From NCBI RefSeq assembly GCF_900110245.1, contig NZ_FOCZ01000016.1, positions 104,459 to 168,458 on the forward strand: a DNA stretch of 64,000 bases, read 5' to 3'. The DNA is from Niastella yeongjuensis. Lineage in GTDB: Bacteria > Bacteroidota > Bacteroidia > Chitinophagales > Chitinophagaceae. The position numbers and the translations under genes are program-made. Below, piece by piece: positions 15,629 to 25,189 of the stretch (position 1 is its first letter; every line of letters begins with the position of its first letter). Under the pieces are notes generated by a model. The model searched no databases. It was not told the DNA's origin and saw nothing but the letters and a program-made list of their open reading frames with translations.

Positions 15629-18550
15629 TTATTGTTTAATGATCTTCGTCATATTTACTTCCTTTCCTCCATTCTTTATCCGCAGCATATAAATACCCGA
15701 AGGCAATGCAGAAATATCGAACTGCGAGTTTACTGAACTTACTATCCGGGTCATCACCATGCGGCCATTTACATCGAACAGGCTTACATCAGATTTTCCG
15801 GTATAACCTGTAAGGTTAAGGTTCACCACCTGTGTAGCCGGGTTCGGGAATACCGCTACTTTTTGTACCTCGTTGCTGGTAATAAGGTCAGTGCTCATAC
15901 GGCTGGCTGTACCCAGTTGTACCCGCAATGTGTAACAGGTGCTTGCGCTGTTGGCGCCATTGTACCCATATACCTGTGCATAATAAGTGCCCGGAGTCAT
16001 GGTTCTGGTAATGCTTTCACTGGTGGTGCTGCCGGCCTGTGAAATAGCCAGCTGGGTGCCTGAACTGTTCAGGAGTTTCAGGTCATAGTCACCAGGCAAA
16101 GTGCCCAATGTAATAGTGATAGTACCACGGGTAGTGATCACAAATTTATAGTTATCGATATCGCCGGTTGGACTGATGAGGCCGGTCACATCTGTGTTGA
16201 ATGGTATAGTGGCTGCGCCGGAGGTGGTACCATTCGTTGAATTGTCCAGGGTACTGGCACAGGTGGTAGAGCCTGTAGTGGTAAACTGCGCGGTTGAATA
16301 AGGACTGCTGCCGCTGGCGCAATTGGTTCTTACCCGGTAATCATACAAAGTGCCCAGGGTAAGGCCCGTTAAACTGCGTGAGGTGGCTGTGGTGCCTGTA
16401 ACTGCGTTGATCCAGGTAGAAGAAGCGCTGGCTTTATAATCCACGTCGTAAGAGCTGGCGCCGCTTACGGCTGTCCAGGCTACCGTTGCCGAAGTATTGG
16501 TAATGGCAGAAGCGGTCAACCCTGATGGTGAACTACAACTTGAACCGGAACCAATAGTGAAATTGGTATTGGAAATATCAAAGAAGATATTTCCTACAGC
16601 CTCAATTTTTATTCTTGCTGTGGTGCTTGGTGTGTTGGGAATAGTTACCGCCTCGCTGCCATCATTCGGTGTGCTGGCCACTAACGTATTGAAGGTAGTG
16701 CCGCCATCGGTGGAGATGGATATTTTTACATTGGCGCAACTAACAGGCGCTGCGGTGGTGCTTGCCACATTCCAGGTTATGGTTTGTGATGAATTACCTG
16801 CCCAAGATACGGCCGAATTGGGCGAGGTTACCGAGAAGGGACCTGATGAGTTGGAAACCGTTACCGTCATATCGGAAAAATTGGTTTGTCCTACAGATAC
16901 CGGCGCGGAAGAACTAAAGGGTGCATTATCCCTTACAGTCAGGCGGAAGTGCAGGGTCCTTGAAACGGAACTCAGGGCTTCGGTATTGGCTCCGGCATCA
17001 CCGCCTGACAAGGGACCTGATACCAACCCACCGGCGAGGATGGTTGCCATTTTGGGGAAATACCTGACTGGTGAGGCAGTGGGTGCAAAGGAGATCCAGT
17101 TGGGCCCTGATGCCTTGGTGGCGCTGGCCACACTGCTGGTGCCGGTTTGGGAAGAAGACGCATTGTCGTTTTGTTCCCAGCAATACGTGAGCACGTTACC
17201 GGCATTGGCATCAGTTGCGGAGCCGGTTAATGCAAACGGTGTGCTGATAGGGATTGTGTAATTACTGCCGGCGCTTACAACAGGTGTTGCGTTGGTGCTG
17301 CCGATGCTGGTAGTGATGGGGCATGTTTTGCCGGAAAGATTGGATTGAATTTGTGCAATGGAAGCGGCATGATAAATATCGATAGAGTGCGGTGCCAGGT
17401 CCTGGCTGGTAATGCCTGCATAACCCATAATAGTAATGCCTGAACCAGGTTCCACATTTACGCCTGTTCCTTCATTGCTCATACTAAAGGTATGGTTGGC
17501 GCCTAACTGGTGCCCTACTTCATGCACTACATAGTCGATGTCGAAATTATCACCCTGGGGAATGGCATCGGCAGGTGAGGTAAAGCCACTTCCTTTTGAA
17601 TTGTCGACACAAATACAACCGATACAACCGGCGTTGCCGCCGCCACCGGAAGCACCGAACAGGTGGCCAATGTCATAATTCGCGGCGCCGATCACTGACG
17701 TTAAGGTGCTTTGTAACTGGCTGTTCCAGGCACCACCTGCGCCCGAACTGGCCGCTGAATAAGGGTCTGTGGAGGCATTGTAATAAAATACATTGGTAGT
17801 GGCTGCTATCAGGTTGAGGTGGAGTGCCAGGTCTTTTTCATACACCCCATTGCAGCGGGTAAGCGTGGCGTTTACTGCTGCCAGCACCAATGCTACCTGT
17901 GACGCACTGGTGGCTCCAAAATAATTAGAGTATTCGGCAGTAACCGATTGGGCCAGCCGCAGTGTTTTTAAATCACCGGTTGACCTTGCCGGCGAATTGA
18001 TCACCTGGCTGCTTATTTCCGTTGATAAATTCGCTTCTGGCGTAGCGCACTTCCAGGGTAAGGTTCTCGGTTGTTTTTTGAACACCGTGTAAACCGTGTG
18101 GTCGGCGGAATAAGGTTCAATAAATTCATTCTCTTTTTCTGTACGGAATACCATGGCCTGTATTCCCTGCGGAGAAATACTCAGTTTCAGCGTGGCGTAC
18201 CGGTCGGTTACTCCTTTCCCGGAAAAAGCGCGGATGTCGGGAAATTTAGCCTGCAGGGCAGGTTCGAAATTCGACGCTTCAATGATCTCGAACTGTTCAA
18301 TATGTCCGTCGGCGTTAGGCAGCGAGATAATGGTTGAGCGTGCTGCGGCATTGCTTACAGCTCGAAATACTTCATTGCGTAAAGGAGTAAAATTCAGATC
18401 AAATAGTTGGAAATTTGTTGGGAATGCAAGCCGGGCAACGGCTTTGTCGGTGGTGATCCTTTCGGCGTCGGTGTGTGGCCTCCAGTAATCCTGAGCAAGC
18501 AATGTTGTACCGCACAACATTGCTGTTGCGAAGAGTAAGAACTTTCTCAT
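15629..18550 (-). CDS. Secreted reprolysin-type zinc metalloprotease with T9SS sorting domain
   Basis: A 973-residue multidomain exoenzyme. The signal peptide (ending TLLAQ) is followed by a propeptide-like region to about residue 190. A metzincin catalytic domain follows, with the zinc motif VVHEVGHQLGANHTF (His343, Glu344, His347, His353) and a downstream Met-turn candidate (ITIMGYAG). Next come a beta-sandwich region, a fibronectin type III domain (SGLTASAITNTSATVAWTAV), a PPC-like domain (STLDNSTNGTTSGAATIPF) and a C-terminal T9SS type A sorting domain (VAVFPNPATQVVNLNL to MTKIIKQ). It should be exported through the type IX system and digest external protein. It is monocistronic and closed by the terminator at 15574-15610. 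Confidence 0.93.
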   Translation of the reverse strand: MRKFLLFATAMLCGTTLLAQDYWRPHTDAERITTDKAVARLAFPTNFQLFDLNFTPLRNEVFRAVSNAAARSTIISLPNADGHIEQFEIIEASNFEPALQAKFPDIRAFSGKGVTDRYATLKLSISPQGIQAMVFRTEKENEFIEPYSADHTVYTVFKKQPRTLPWKCATPEANLSTEISSQVINSPARSTGDLKTLRLAQSVTAEYSNYFGATSASQVALVLAAVNATLTRCNGVYEKDLALHLNLIAATTNVFYYNASTDPYSAASSGAGGAWNSQLQSTLTSVIGAANYDIGHLFGASGGGGNAGCIGCICVDNSKGSGFTSPADAIPQGDNFDIDYVVHEVGHQLGANHTFSMSNEGTGVNVEPGSGITIMGYAGITSQDLAPHSIDIYHAASIAQIQSNLSGKTCPITTSIGSTNATPVVSAGSNYTIPISTPFALTGSATDANAGNVLTYCWEQNDNASSSQTGTSSVASATKASGPNWISFAPTASPVRYFPKMATILAGGLVSGPLSGGDAGANTEALSSVSRTLHFRLTVRDNAPFSSSAPVSVGQTNFSDMTVTVSNSSGPFSVTSPNSAVSWAGNSSQTITWNVASTTAAPVSCANVKISISTDGGTTFNTLVASTPNDGSEAVTIPNTPSTTARIKIEAVGNIFFDISNTNFTIGSGSSCSSPSGLTASAITNTSATVAWTAVSGASSYDVDYKASASSTWINAVTGTTATSRSLTGLTLGTLYDYRVRTNCASGSSPYSTAQFTTTGSTTCASTLDNSTNGTTSGAATIPFNTDVTGLISPTGDIDNYKFVITTRGTITITLGTLPGDYDLKLLNSSGTQLAISQAGSTTSESITRTMTPGTYYAQVYGYNGANSASTCYTLRVQLGTASRMSTDLITSNEVQKVAVFPNPATQVVNLNLTGYTGKSDVSLFDVNGRMVMTRIVSSVNSQFDISALPSGIYMLRIKNGGKEVNMTKIIKQ

Positions 18551-18684
18551 GTGTAGATTTTGATTTAATGGTAAATAATGGGTACCATGATAAATTTAAC
18601 TCAATTTTTTTCGATTATCAATTGGTACTTATACACAATACCCATCAAAATACCCATACACCATGAATGGTTTAAAGAAAGTTA

Positions 18685-20100
18685 TCACCTGTTGGCGGCT
18701 TCTACAAAACGGTTCCACTCATTATAAAAATGCAGCAATGCGCGTTTTTTCTCTTCTTCGGTTAAGGATGCGTATAACAGTGAGTTCGTAATTAATTTTT
18801 TTAATGTTCTTAGATCTAAATCCCAGGCCATAAAAGCTATCCAGAAATCATAACTTAACCCATTATAACCGTATACGCCCGGGTCATCGCTGTTAATAGA
18901 AATGAGTACGCCATTTGCCAGCAGCACTCTGGCGGGGTGATTTCTTAAGTCGCTTACATAACCCAGCTCCTGGTTGCTGATAGGGCTCACTTCTACTAAA
19001 TTGTGAGCTGTTTTTACCTGTTGCATAGTTTCAGGAAAATAAACCAGGTTCAACCCATGTCCTATTCGTTTATTCAACTGAAATGGCACTTCCTGCAGAT
19101 TGGTGTTTGCAATGGTGCTGCTTTCCCCTGCATGTAAATACAAGGGCATGGCGATGCCATATCTTTTTTCCTGTGTATGGATCGAGTTCCAGACTGGCGT
19201 ATAATAGCCCACCGTATGATTGGTTGCTTCGTCTGCCACCAGATCAAAACCGGTAATAAGTTCCGGGTATTTTTGTTTTAGCTGAAATGCTTCAGATAGT
19301 GCTTTAGCAACAGCTGTAGTATCTAAAAATTTAAAACTGGAATAAATCAGTTTCAACGTAAAGTCAGGGTGTGTTCTTTGTATACCGGCAACAATGGCCT
19401 TTAGATCACTGATGGCGGTATCTGCGGGATAATTGTCATTGTTTTCGTCGAACAGTTGGCCAAATCCGTATCTGATCTCCACGTGTTGAACATTATCCTT
19501 TAGTAGTTCATTAAAAGCCTCCTGGTAATATTCCTTAAAGAAAGGCCGGTAATTCGCCAGGTTGCCTATCCGTTTGAACCGTTTTTCAAATTCAACCCAG
19601 GTGTCCATGTAATCGGAAAGGTCATGTCTGTTCAGTGTAAGCAGTTTTAATAAACTGTCTGCAGATTTTTTATCGTGTTGAAGGTATTGTTGTAAGGGCA
19701 CAAAGCCTGTTGGTGCGTGGCCCTTTGTAAAAACAGCCAGTTGCCCATAAATAAATTCCTTTTCATCATTACCTGTATACAGGTAACAATTTTTATAGCT
19801 GGCTGCTGCGCTTATTACCCAGGATGGATTGGCAATAGCTCCATTGTGGCAGTGTAACAATCCGCCTTTGGGCATCGATTGCAATAATTTGTACAGGGCG
19901 GAAGACTCGATAAATGGTTTAAGCTGGGTAAATGTACTGTTATAGATGGACAGTTTAATTTGATCCGCTTTAACGAGCAACTCATTTCTTAAAGCGCTCA
20001 ACCTTTTGTCGAGTTGCGTTTCCTTCGGGGTGAGCTCCTGTGCATATAGGGAGCAACTAAATATAAAACCAACCAGGGTCGTGATTGTACTTTTAAACAT
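18685..20100 (-). CDS. Secreted adenosine deaminase (ADA2/ADGF-like)
   Basis: A 471-residue protein from the ATG at 20100; longer in-frame starts precede the signal peptide (MFKSTITTLVGFIFSCSLYA) and are rejected. The metal-binding and catalytic set of the adenosine deaminase family is present: PKGGLLHCHNGA (His83, His85), YLHAGES (His323, catalytic Glu326), RIGHGL (His348), and SINSDDPGVYG (Asp405/Asp406). The N-terminal extension before the first His pair resembles the secreted ADGF/ADA2 group rather than cytosolic ADA. It would deaminate external or periplasmic adenosine, for purine salvage. It stands alone, between the metalloprotease and an AraC module. Confidence 0.88.
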   Translation of the reverse strand: MFKSTITTLVGFIFSCSLYAQELTPKETQLDKRLSALRNELLVKADQIKLSIYNSTFTQLKPFIESSALYKLLQSMPKGGLLHCHNGAIANPSWVISAAASYKNCYLYTGNDEKEFIYGQLAVFTKGHAPTGFVPLQQYLQHDKKSADSLLKLLTLNRHDLSDYMDTWVEFEKRFKRIGNLANYRPFFKEYYQEAFNELLKDNVQHVEIRYGFGQLFDENNDNYPADTAISDLKAIVAGIQRTHPDFTLKLIYSSFKFLDTTAVAKALSEAFQLKQKYPELITGFDLVADEATNHTVGYYTPVWNSIHTQEKRYGIAMPLYLHAGESSTIANTNLQEVPFQLNKRIGHGLNLVYFPETMQQVKTAHNLVEVSPISNQELGYVSDLRNHPARVLLANGVLISINSDDPGVYGYNGLSYDFWIAFMAWDLDLRTLKKLITNSLLYASLTEEEKKRALLHFYNEWNRFVEAANR

Positions 20101-20257
20101 ATTGTCATTTAATTGAAGATATATCTTATGGCAGGCGCGGGTCGAAATTAGCAAAGTTCAGGCTGCCTTTTGCTAACATACGTGAATCAATTATTAAATC
20201 CTTAACCAGATGCTGACAAAATAATATTATTTTGTATCAATTCATTAAATGCCCTCT

Positions 20258-20610
20258 TATGATTGATTTGTATAATGACATTTTTGAAAGATGGGTTGCC
20301 GCAATAGATGAAATAGATACCATTGCCGGCCACAAGGAAAAGATAACAGCGATTAAGTATGCGGGTTCGTTCAGATACGACCGAAAGTGTAAAGAATGAT
20401 GAGTATGCCAAAAGAAGTTATGTAGAAAAATACCTGCATGCGGGTGATCGAATAATAAAAGCGGAATGTTTGTCGATTTCCCCGGGCCTGGAGCCGCTTT
20501 CTTCTGAAAAAACATATACCTACAATGAACAGGGTGAGTTAATGGAAATAAAAATCTTATACTCTACAAGCATTACACAGATAGCGTATGTAAAAACAGA
20601 AAATATATAA
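20258..20610 (+). pseudogene. Frameshifted small hypothetical gene
   Basis: An ATG at 20258 opens 46 codons (MIDLYNDIFERWVAAIDEID onward) that stop at a TGA near 20398. In the next frame, coding-like sequence continues (DEYAKRSYVEKYLHAGDRII onward to YVKTENI and TAA at 20610). The two parts read as one roughly 115-residue protein broken by a single-base indel near 20390-20405. The second frame has its own ATG at 20359, so an 83-residue product is also possible. I do not recognise the family. A sequencing error would give the same picture. Confidence 0.45.
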
Positions 20611-20631
20611 TTTCGTCGTACCTTACTCTCG

Positions 20632-21582
20632 ATGATCTTCCATGAATTTCCGAATCTTGACTGGCTAAAAAGCCAGATAGCCCGGGGTTTTACGAACCGG
20701 TTGGGCTGGGGCAACCTTCCGCTCGATACCGAAGGATTTCCCAGTGTGATCATTCATACAAAAGTTCGGGAATGTTTTCGCCCTGAGATCAAAGGGCCGT
20801 TTTCATTTTTTCTGAATATAAAAGGAAAGAGTTTGTGCAGTGTAGAACGGCAGACTACCCACGTTGATGAAGAAAACTATTTTGTAAGTAACCGCGCCCA
20901 ATTATATACCCTGCAGGTAGAAGAAGGGAATGGCGGGACAGAAACATTTAATATCCATTTCGGGGAATTCTTCAGCGAATCGGTATTGAATTCGTTGGTT
21001 ACACCGGCCGATAAGATCCTCGATGCAGGCACTGAAAAACAATTGTCGCCTGTTTTATTCTTTAACCAGTTACACCGCCGGGATGCTACTTTCAACCGGC
21101 TCATTCAGTCAATCCTGATTACACACAATGAAACCGGCTTTAACAAACTGCGGTTTGAAGAACAACTGACTGCCCTGTTAACTTATCATTTGCAGCAACA
21201 CCATCACATTGCCCAAATTGTAAACAAACTACCGCCTGTTCGTGCAACTACGCGGGTTGAATTGTACAAACGCCTTTCCCGTGCCATGGATGTGCTTCGT
21301 TCGGGGTTTTGTGGGGAGGTAAATCTTGACTTGTTGGCGGCAGAAGCCTGTTTATCCAAGTACCATTTTTTACGATTGTTCCGTACTGCGTATGGTTTGT
21401 CGCCCTATCAATATATACAGTACCTGCGTATTGAAAAAGCCCGGACTTTACTCACCGATTCCGGTATTTCCATCACAGAGCTGGCCGGTTTGCTGGGTTT
21501 TGATAACAGCCAGTCATTCAGCCGGTTGTTTTACCAGAAAATGGGACTCTACCCTACCCGGTACCGGCTTGGCACAAAATAG
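20632..21582 (+). CDS. AraC-family transcription regulator
   Basis: A 316-residue regulator. The first 200 residues are a poorly conserved sensor part with a cupin-like beta core (FFLNIKGKSLCSVERQTTHV). The last 100 residues are the double helix-turn-helix AraC domain: EVNLDLLAAEACLSKYHFLR then GISITELAGLLGFDNSQSFS. The ligand is unknown. The membrane-protein gene 62 bp downstream on the same strand is the likely target. Confidence 0.9.
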   Translation: MIFHEFPNLDWLKSQIARGFTNRLGWGNLPLDTEGFPSVIIHTKVRECFRPEIKGPFSFFLNIKGKSLCSVERQTTHVDEENYFVSNRAQLYTLQVEEGNGGTETFNIHFGEFFSESVLNSLVTPADKILDAGTEKQLSPVLFFNQLHRRDATFNRLIQSILITHNETGFNKLRFEEQLTALLTYHLQQHHHIAQIVNKLPPVRATTRVELYKRLSRAMDVLRSGFCGEVNLDLLAAEACLSKYHFLRLFRTAYGLSPYQYIQYLRIEKARTLLTDSGISITELAGLLGFDNSQSFSRLFYQKMGLYPTRYRLGTK

Positions 21583-21643
21583 CAATTTTGGTTATGGGCT
21601 GAACCGGCATCTGGCAGAACTTTGTGGTCTCAATTGATCCATT

Positions 21644-22258
21644 ATGTCAAGATATCGCACTATTGCCGTTTTGCTTATTGCCTGGCTCGTATTGCTCGGC
21701 ATTTTGTCGGCCCGTGGTTTCTTTAGCGATTTTTCGCGGGTGCCGCCCCGGCTTACCATTGCGCTTTTGTCGCCTTTGCCTGTAGTGTTGTTCTTTACCC
21801 GTTCCCGTGCCGGTAAACAGTTATTACAGCAAATTCAACCCCAGTGGCTGATCTATCTGCAATCATTTCGCATTCTGGTTGAAATAGGATTATGGATACT
21901 CGTCCGTAATGGGGCATTGCCCATACAAATGAGTTTTGAAGGGCGTAATTTCGATGTCCTCACCGGATTGTTTGCTTTCCCCGTAGGCTATTATTGTTTT
22001 GTAAAGAAGACCTGGCCACCAGTTGTTGCGCTGTTGTACAATATTGCCGGTCTTGTTTTGCTGGTGAACATTGTTGCTATTTCTGCTTTATCGTTACCAA
22101 CGCCGCTGCGTGCCTTTCACAACGAACCCGACAGCTCGCTGATAACAACCTTTCCCTATATTTATCTGCCCGGTCTGTTGGTGCCCCTGGCCTATACGCT
22201 CCATATTTTTTCCCTGCGGCAATGGAAAATGTGGGTCCGGTATCCCGTGGTTTCTTAG
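21644..22258 (+). CDS. Multi-pass membrane protein of unknown function
   Basis: A 204-residue protein with about six transmembrane helices, for example IAVLLIAWLVLLGILSA, LTIALLSPLPVVLFFT, VVALLYNIAGLVLLVNIVAI and TFPYIYLPGLLVPLAYTLHI. It has no signal peptide or known catalytic motif. I do not recognise a named family. It follows an AraC regulator, and its stop overlaps the convergent next gene by 4 bp. Confidence 0.75.
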   Translation: MSRYRTIAVLLIAWLVLLGILSARGFFSDFSRVPPRLTIALLSPLPVVLFFTRSRAGKQLLQQIQPQWLIYLQSFRILVEIGLWILVRNGALPIQMSFEGRNFDVLTGLFAFPVGYYCFVKKTWPPVVALLYNIAGLVLLVNIVAISALSLPTPLRAFHNEPDSSLITTFPYIYLPGLLVPLAYTLHIFSLRQWKMWVRYPVVS

Positions 22259-22941
22259 GGAAGGTAGCCGCCATGAAATTCAAACTGATCGCGGGAGATG
22301 TATCCAACAAATTCAGCGGAGTAGGATTCGCCTAACCGGTACCTGAGTTTTGTTTTGAATGTTCCTGTATATTTCGGAGCAAGTACACACAATATCTCCC
22401 GCGGTTTTAGTAAAATATATTTAAGTCCAACACCGCAGTCGAATTGGTATCTCGTCTCCAGTGGTTTCCACCACTTGTCTTTGTCAAGTGCTTCCAATAT
22501 AATAGGAATATTTGCGCCTTCCCCAACAATGGTAATGGAATCAGTTTCGTTGATTATTAATATGGGATAAGCTTTATAATACTTATATCCTGTATCCTTT
22601 GTCCACCGTTCATATTCCTCCAGTGTTACCTGCTTTGATGGATCTATGATTATTCTCAATTTTCCATTTTTATAATGAGCATACTGATCTGCTACGTCGT
22701 CCTCAATGAACACCTGGTTGCTGTCTGCAATGGGGCGCAAGCCAGTTCGGCGGTTTATTAAAATGGTGTCTTTGCTGGGACCCAGGTATTGAACCGGATG
22801 TTCCAGCATTTCTATGCGATGAGCTGTTTTGGGATATCCCTGTTTTGAAAATGTGTTTTTGAAGGCGGGAAGTTTATACGTTTGTCCAAAACAAAGACCA
22901 GCAAAAAATACCTGTATTAATAGCAGACCCGTTTTTTTCAA
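22255..22941 (-). CDS. Secreted hypothetical protein
   Basis: A 228-residue protein with a signal peptide (KTGLLLIQVFFAGLCFGQT). The mature sequence is Lys/Tyr-rich, with beta-type segments (IEMLEHPVQYLGPSKDTILI, LEALDKDKWWKPLETRYQF) and no motif I can assign. It overlaps the convergent membrane-protein gene by 4 bp and is divergent from the next secreted hypothetical gene. It is probably periplasmic. Confidence 0.65.
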   Translation of the reverse strand: MKKTGLLLIQVFFAGLCFGQTYKLPAFKNTFSKQGYPKTAHRIEMLEHPVQYLGPSKDTILINRRTGLRPIADSNQVFIEDDVADQYAHYKNGKLRIIIDPSKQVTLEEYERWTKDTGYKYYKAYPILIINETDSITIVGEGANIPIILEALDKDKWWKPLETRYQFDCGVGLKYILLKPREILCVLAPKYTGTFKTKLRYRLGESYSAEFVGYISRDQFEFHGGYLP

Positions 22942-22986
22942 AATGCGGGGTTTATTATTTATGAATGTCCTGATCGTAAATTCTTT

Positions 22987-22994
22987 TATTTTTG
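22987..22994 (+). promoter_or_regulatory. Candidate -7 promoter element
   Basis: TATTTTTG fits TAnnTTTG and lies 44 bp upstream of the ATG at 23039. No -33 element was verified. Confidence 0.4.
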
Positions 22995-23038
22995 TATAAA
23001 GAACACTAATTACATAATTGCCTCCATAAAACCTAATT

Positions 23039-23713
23039 ATGAAAGGAAAATCCTACCTGTTGTTACTGATCCTGTTTGTTTTTTTATCCGGCACTGCCAG
23101 TTACGCGCAAAATAGTGCTCCTGCAGCTGTTAGTCCCTGTGATTCTACCCTGTCGCCTAAATTATTAAACAGTGAACGGATTGAGAAAAAATTTGGTGGT
23201 TATGGGATCGATGTACTTTATACCAGTGGAAAGGTCAGGGTTTCCAATTTGTATGATGGAAATAAAGTTACGCGCACCCTGGCTGTTGTGGATTATCCAG
23301 ATTTTATCGATAGTTCTTTTTCAAAAGAACATGAGCTCATTGTACAGGGCGGCTCTATTGGAAACGTGTTTAAAACGAATGGCTGGACTATCGATAAAAA
23401 GAATATCTTTTTGGGTGAATTGGAACCTTCTGCCAGCTACAATAAATTGTATGCCCTGATGGGGAATATTCCACCGTCAAAATTGTCTGTATGGATCTAT
23501 GTTTTCAATGTCCGGAAAGATGGAAAAGCGTTTCCTTATGCTACTATTACAGAGGTCTATCACCCCGATTATCTTTCCCTGGCAAATTTGAAGTGTATCA
23601 ACAAAAACGCCGATCTCTATTTGGAAGAGACAAAACCTGTTTCCCGGGAATTGAAGAAGGTGAAAAAGATTATGACGCTGGATTATAAGGTTCAACCTGA
23701 ATTAAAAAAATAA
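23039..23713 (+). CDS. Secreted hypothetical protein
   Basis: A 224-residue protein with a signal peptide ending at GTASYAQN. The mature part is mixed alpha/beta with many Lys and Tyr residues (KFGGYGIDVLYTSGKVRVSN, KLSVWIYVFNVRKDGKAF). No family is recognised. The serine-hydrolase gene begins 58 bp downstream in the same direction, so they may share a transcript, but the sequence gives no functional link. Confidence 0.65.
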   Translation: MKGKSYLLLLILFVFLSGTASYAQNSAPAAVSPCDSTLSPKLLNSERIEKKFGGYGIDVLYTSGKVRVSNLYDGNKVTRTLAVVDYPDFIDSSFSKEHELIVQGGSIGNVFKTNGWTIDKKNIFLGELEPSASYNKLYALMGNIPPSKLSVWIYVFNVRKDGKAFPYATITEVYHPDYLSLANLKCINKNADLYLEETKPVSRELKKVKKIMTLDYKVQPELKK

Positions 23714-23771
23714 CCGGAAAGCTGTAACTAATACCAGGCAGGAACGTTCAACGGATATTAATATTTGCCGT

Positions 23772-25172
23772 ATGTTTAAGACCTTCCAGGTTGTAGCACT
23801 GCTTTTGATATGTAATACGCTTTTTTCACAACAGGCGAAACCCATTGATCACATCGTAAAACGGTTAATGGATACCGCGGGAGTTACCGGTCTGTCGATT
23901 GGTATTATCGATAACGGAAAAATCGAATGTGTGAAAAGCTATGGTTACAGGAATAAAGCCACGGGGCAGTTGAATGATACTAACACTGTTTTCAATGCAG
24001 CTTCCCTTTCAAAAGCGGTTTTTGCTCAGCTTGTTTTGCACTTGGTAGATAAAGGAAAGCTGGAGCTTGATAAACCCCTGTTTACTTATTTACCAAAGCC
24101 TTTACCGGAGTATGAGAATTATAAAGATTTGGCCAGTGATGACCGGTATAAATTAATAACGGCCCGGGAGTGTCTTGATCATACAACCGGCTTTCCAAAC
24201 TGGCGGCAGTTAAATCCCAACCGCAACAAAAAGCTGCAATTGTTTTTTACCCCTGGCACCCGGTATGCTTATTCAGGTGAAGGCTTGTATTTACTCCAAT
24301 TTGTTATAGAAATCATTACGGGTCAAAAACTGGAAGCGCTGGCACAGGAACTGGTGTTCAAACCATTCGATATGTCGAGGAGCAGCTATGTATGGCAAAC
24401 TGATTTTACTGCCAATTACGCTGTTGGACATAACCAGGATGGAGACACCTTGCGTCTGGTTAAAAGAACGGAGGCCAATGCCGCGGGTTCGCTGGGAACT
24501 ACCATCGGAAATTATACACGGTTTGTTTATTATGTGTTGCAGGGAAACCAACTAAGCGATGCCTTACACCAGCAAATGTTCTCGCCGCAAATCGGCATTT
24601 CAAGCAGCCACCAATTTCCCACCCTTACTACAGATACTACTTCCAAATACAAAGAGATCCAGTTGTCATACGGACTTGGCTGGGGTCTATTCAAAAGTAA
24701 ATATGGGCAGGCATTTTTTAAAGAAGGGCATGGTGATGATGGATGGCAACATTATACGATAGGGTTTCCTGATAAAAAGAAGGCGCTTGTTATAATGACC
24801 AACAGTTTAAATGGAGAAAGCATTTTCAGGGAGCTGGTGGAGCAGGTTACAGGCGTAACCATTCCATGGGAATGGGAAGGTTATCAGCCCTATCAGCCAA
24901 CCGTTGCGTTACCCGCAGCAACCCTGGCCCAGTATACTGGCAGGTACAAGGGGAAATTTGAAATCATCATCTCATTGGAAAACGGGCAATTAAAAGTAGA
25001 AGTACCTTCGGAGGGATTGCGAAAAACAAACTTATATCCTGCCTCTGATAATAGCTTCTTTATAAAGACAATTCCGGTAAGTATTGAATTTGCCAAATCG
25101 GCTGATGGAAAAGTAAACCAGCTGAGTGTTTTGGATGAAGGGAAGGTGTACGAATTTAGCAGGAAAGAATAA
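23772..25172 (+). CDS. Secreted serine beta-lactamase-fold hydrolase
   Basis: A 466-residue protein with a signal peptide (LLICNTLFSQQ). The penicillin-binding/class C beta-lactamase fold (PF00144) is shown by the SxxK motif SLSK in NAASLSKAVFAQ, the Tyr motif TRYAYSGEGLYLLQ, and the C-terminal HGDDGW in place of KTG. A DUF3471-like tail (LAQYTGRYKGKFEIIISLEN) follows. Such proteins are mostly peptidases or esterases of cell wall or small esters; true beta-lactamase activity is not implied. Seventeen bp downstream is an AraC regulator. Confidence 0.88.
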   Translation: MFKTFQVVALLLICNTLFSQQAKPIDHIVKRLMDTAGVTGLSIGIIDNGKIECVKSYGYRNKATGQLNDTNTVFNAASLSKAVFAQLVLHLVDKGKLELDKPLFTYLPKPLPEYENYKDLASDDRYKLITARECLDHTTGFPNWRQLNPNRNKKLQLFFTPGTRYAYSGEGLYLLQFVIEIITGQKLEALAQELVFKPFDMSRSSYVWQTDFTANYAVGHNQDGDTLRLVKRTEANAAGSLGTTIGNYTRFVYYVLQGNQLSDALHQQMFSPQIGISSSHQFPTLTTDTTSKYKEIQLSYGLGWGLFKSKYGQAFFKEGHGDDGWQHYTIGFPDKKKALVIMTNSLNGESIFRELVEQVTGVTIPWEWEGYQPYQPTVALPAATLAQYTGRYKGKFEIIISLENGQLKVEVPSEGLRKTNLYPASDNSFFIKTIPVSIEFAKSADGKVNQLSVLDEGKVYEFSRKE

Positions 25173-25177
25173 ATTGC

Positions 25178-25185
25178 TAATTTTG
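25178..25185 (+). promoter_or_regulatory. -7 promoter element almost touching the AraC start codon
   Basis: TAATTTTG fits TAnnTTTG and ends only 4 bp before the ATG at 25190. A start of transcription about 5-8 bases after this element would fall on or next to the A of the ATG, giving a leaderless message. Confidence 0.5.
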
Positions 25186-25189
25186 AGTA

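Noticed and set aside
16497..17261. A 254-codon plus-strand frame
   Set aside because: It lies entirely antisense to the metalloprotease gene, whose domains and signal peptide are clear; its composition is that of a shadow frame.
23772..25172. True beta-lactamase resistance gene
   Set aside because: The SxxK and Tyr motifs are present, but the KTG box is replaced by an HGD-type motif and a DUF3471-like tail follows, as in peptidase or esterase relatives.
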